Source: JAGPKI01 sp052034135
GTDB taxonomy: Bacteria; Caldisericota; Caldisericia; UBA6126; JAGPKI01
Assembly: GCA_052034135.1 (NCBI GenBank)
Contig: JBPOJC010000015.1
Location: 1 to 7,015 of the forward strand
Reading direction: 5' to 3'
Length of the DNA: 7,015 nt
Positions 6,074 to 7,015 of the stretch are shown here, piece after piece. Position 1 is the first letter of the stretch. The number at the start of each line of letters is the position of its first letter. Position numbers and translations under genes: made by a program. The notes under the pieces are model-generated. The model saw only the letters and a list, made by a program, of their open reading frames with translations, did no database searches and was not told the DNA's origin.

Positions 6074-6558
6074 TTTCTGGAACTCTGATACAAAATTATC
6101 TAATTTGTAAAAGGCAAACTTGGCTTATGTCCAGGGAAGTAATTCCAGACCAGGACCATACCTATATAGAAATAGGACGTCTTGTTGATGAAGAAAGTTA
6201 TGATAGAGATAAAAAGAAGATAAATATTGGGGATATGGTTTTAGATGTAGTTAGAGGAAAAAATGAAGAGATAATAATAGGCGAAGTTAAAAAAAGTTCG
6301 AGAGCTATTGATAGTGCAACTTTGCAACTTGCATATTACCTTTACAATTTAAAAGAATTGGGAATTACAAGTAAAGGTATTTTGCTCTTCCCTAAGGAAA
6401 GAAAAAGAATAAATGTGACGTTAACTGTTGAATTGGAATCAAAACTTTTAAATTTAATTGAAGAAATTAAGGAATTAATTGACAGTAATATGCCACCTCC
6501 TAAAGAAAAAATTAGATTTTGCACTCATTGTGCATATAGAGAGTTTTGCTGGTCATGA
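6067..6558 (+). CDS. cas4: Cas4, Fe-S RecB-like nuclease for spacer acquisition
   Basis: This 163-residue protein should trim prespacers and select those with the right PAM and orientation, working with Cas1-Cas2. It shows the Cas4 pattern: C14 in ICKRQTW, then GRLVDEE (37-43), the PD-(D/E)xK nuclease residues D60 (VLDVV) and E73-x-K75 (GEVKKS), the RecB motif Q87-x-x-Y90 (QLAYYLY), and the cysteines C152, C155 and C161 in CTHCAYREFC. The four cysteines should hold a [4Fe-4S] cluster. Size is usual for stand-alone Cas4 and no key residue is missing. Its ATG at 6067 overlaps the last seven bases of cas3 (ATGGTAG), and an AAGGTGA tract at 6051-6057 lies nine bases upstream. It joins cas1 through an ATGA overlap, supporting joint expression of the adaptation genes. 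Confidence 0.95.
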   Translation: MVVSGTLIQNYLICKRQTWLMSREVIPDQDHTYIEIGRLVDEESYDRDKKKINIGDMVLDVVRGKNEEIIIGEVKKSSRAIDSATLQLAYYLYNLKELGITSKGILLFPKERKRINVTLTVELESKLLNLIEEIKELIDSNMPPPKEKIRFCTHCAYREFCWS

Positions 6559-7015
6559 AGGGTACAATCTTCGTATTTTCAAGTGGAGAGCTTAAAAGGA
6601 AGCAAAATACCATTTATTTTGAGGGTGATAAGGGGATTAAAAAATTTATTCCCATAGAAAATACAAATGAATTACATCTATTTGGCGAAGTAACAATAAA
6701 CAAAGAAGTTTTAGAATTTTTATCTAAAAATGAGGTAATTTTGCACTTTTATAATTATTATGGTTATTACGTTGGAACGTACTATCCGCGAGAGCATTAT
6801 AATTCAGGTTTTATGATTTTAAATCAGGCTACTCATTATATAGACAACGAAAAGAGGATGATCTTAGCAAGAAAGTTTGTTTTAGGTGCTGCTCAGAATA
6901 TGGAAAAAGTTTTATCCTATTATAATGCGAGGGGCACACAGGTAAAAGAGGAAATTGATAAAATAGATTCTCTAAAGAAACTTATTCAGGATCAAACTAA
7001 TACAGACTCATTAAT
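6555..7015 (+). CDS. cas1: Cas1 integrase, N-terminal part (cut by window end)
   Basis: ATG at 6555 overlaps the cas4 stop in an ATGA, and the frame stays open for 153 codons to the window edge. Cas1 is the metal-dependent integrase that, with Cas2, inserts new spacers into the array. The visible part starts MKGTIFVFSSGELKRKQNTI, the beta-sandwich start of the type I-B (HMARI) Cas1 group. It continues with LHLFGEVTINKEVLEFL and ILHFYNYYGYYVGTYYPRE (residues near 40-80), then enters the helical domain at ILARKFVLGAAQN. The window ends at TDSL, probably just before the segment carrying the first catalytic Glu (usually in an EG-x-x-R context), so the active-site Glu, His and Asp cannot be checked. 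Ribosome sites are weak (GAGAG near 6539), so translation probably depends on cas4. cas2 and the array are expected downstream. Confidence 0.93.
   Translation, partial: MKGTIFVFSSGELKRKQNTIYFEGDKGIKKFIPIENTNELHLFGEVTINKEVLEFLSKNEVILHFYNYYGYYVGTYYPREHYNSGFMILNQATHYIDNEKRMILARKFVLGAAQNMEKVLSYYNARGTQVKEEIDKIDSLKKLIQDQTNTDSL

Noticed and set aside
1..7015. CRISPR array, insertion sequence, tRNA or rRNA in the window
   Set aside because: I saw no regularly spaced repeats of about 30 bases, no transposase-like protein, no terminal repeats and no RNA-gene signature; the sequence is almost fully accounted for by cas genes.

Overview
The window is the core of a type I-B CRISPR-Cas locus (the Csh1/Csh2/Cas5h naming, also called TM1802/TM1801/TM1800-like), read entirely on the + strand. 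The DNA is AT-rich. The proteins are rich in Lys, Glu and Ile, Arg is mostly AGA, and most genes have strong Shine-Dalgarno sequences of the GGAGG type. That fits a low-GC bacterium such as a Firmicute, a Thermotogota member or a similar thermophile, and argues against Bacteroidota, which mostly lack such sites. The species cannot be named from the sequence.

Layout. Bases 2-85 are the last 27 codons of a gene whose C-terminus looks like a WYL-domain transcriptional regulator. A spacer of 200 bases (86-285) follows. It holds a consensus -10 hexamer, a TGTAA/TTACA palindrome at the expected transcription start, three related copies of a CAAAA-centred motif flanking the -10, and a doubtful 26-codon ORF. 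Then come six cas genes in tight order: cas8b (286-2058), cas7 (2074-2985), cas5 (3028-3744), cas3 with fused HD nuclease and helicase (3719-6073), cas4 (6067-6558) and the first 153 codons of cas1 (6555-7015, cut by the window end). The last four genes overlap one another, which suggests translational coupling.

Function. Cas8b, Cas7 and Cas5 are expected to form the crRNA-guided Cascade complex that finds target DNA. Cas3 nicks, unwinds and degrades the target. Cas4 and Cas1 (with Cas2, presumably just downstream) acquire new spacers. No cas6, which makes crRNA, and no repeat-spacer array lie in the window.

The most interesting observation is a strong internal ribosome-binding site inside cas8b (GGAGG at 1626-1630, in-frame ATG at 1639). 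It would produce a separate 139-residue C-terminal protein, matching the hidden small subunit Cas11b known from related systems. The second is the repeated motif around the promoter, a candidate operator set for the adjacent WYL regulator.
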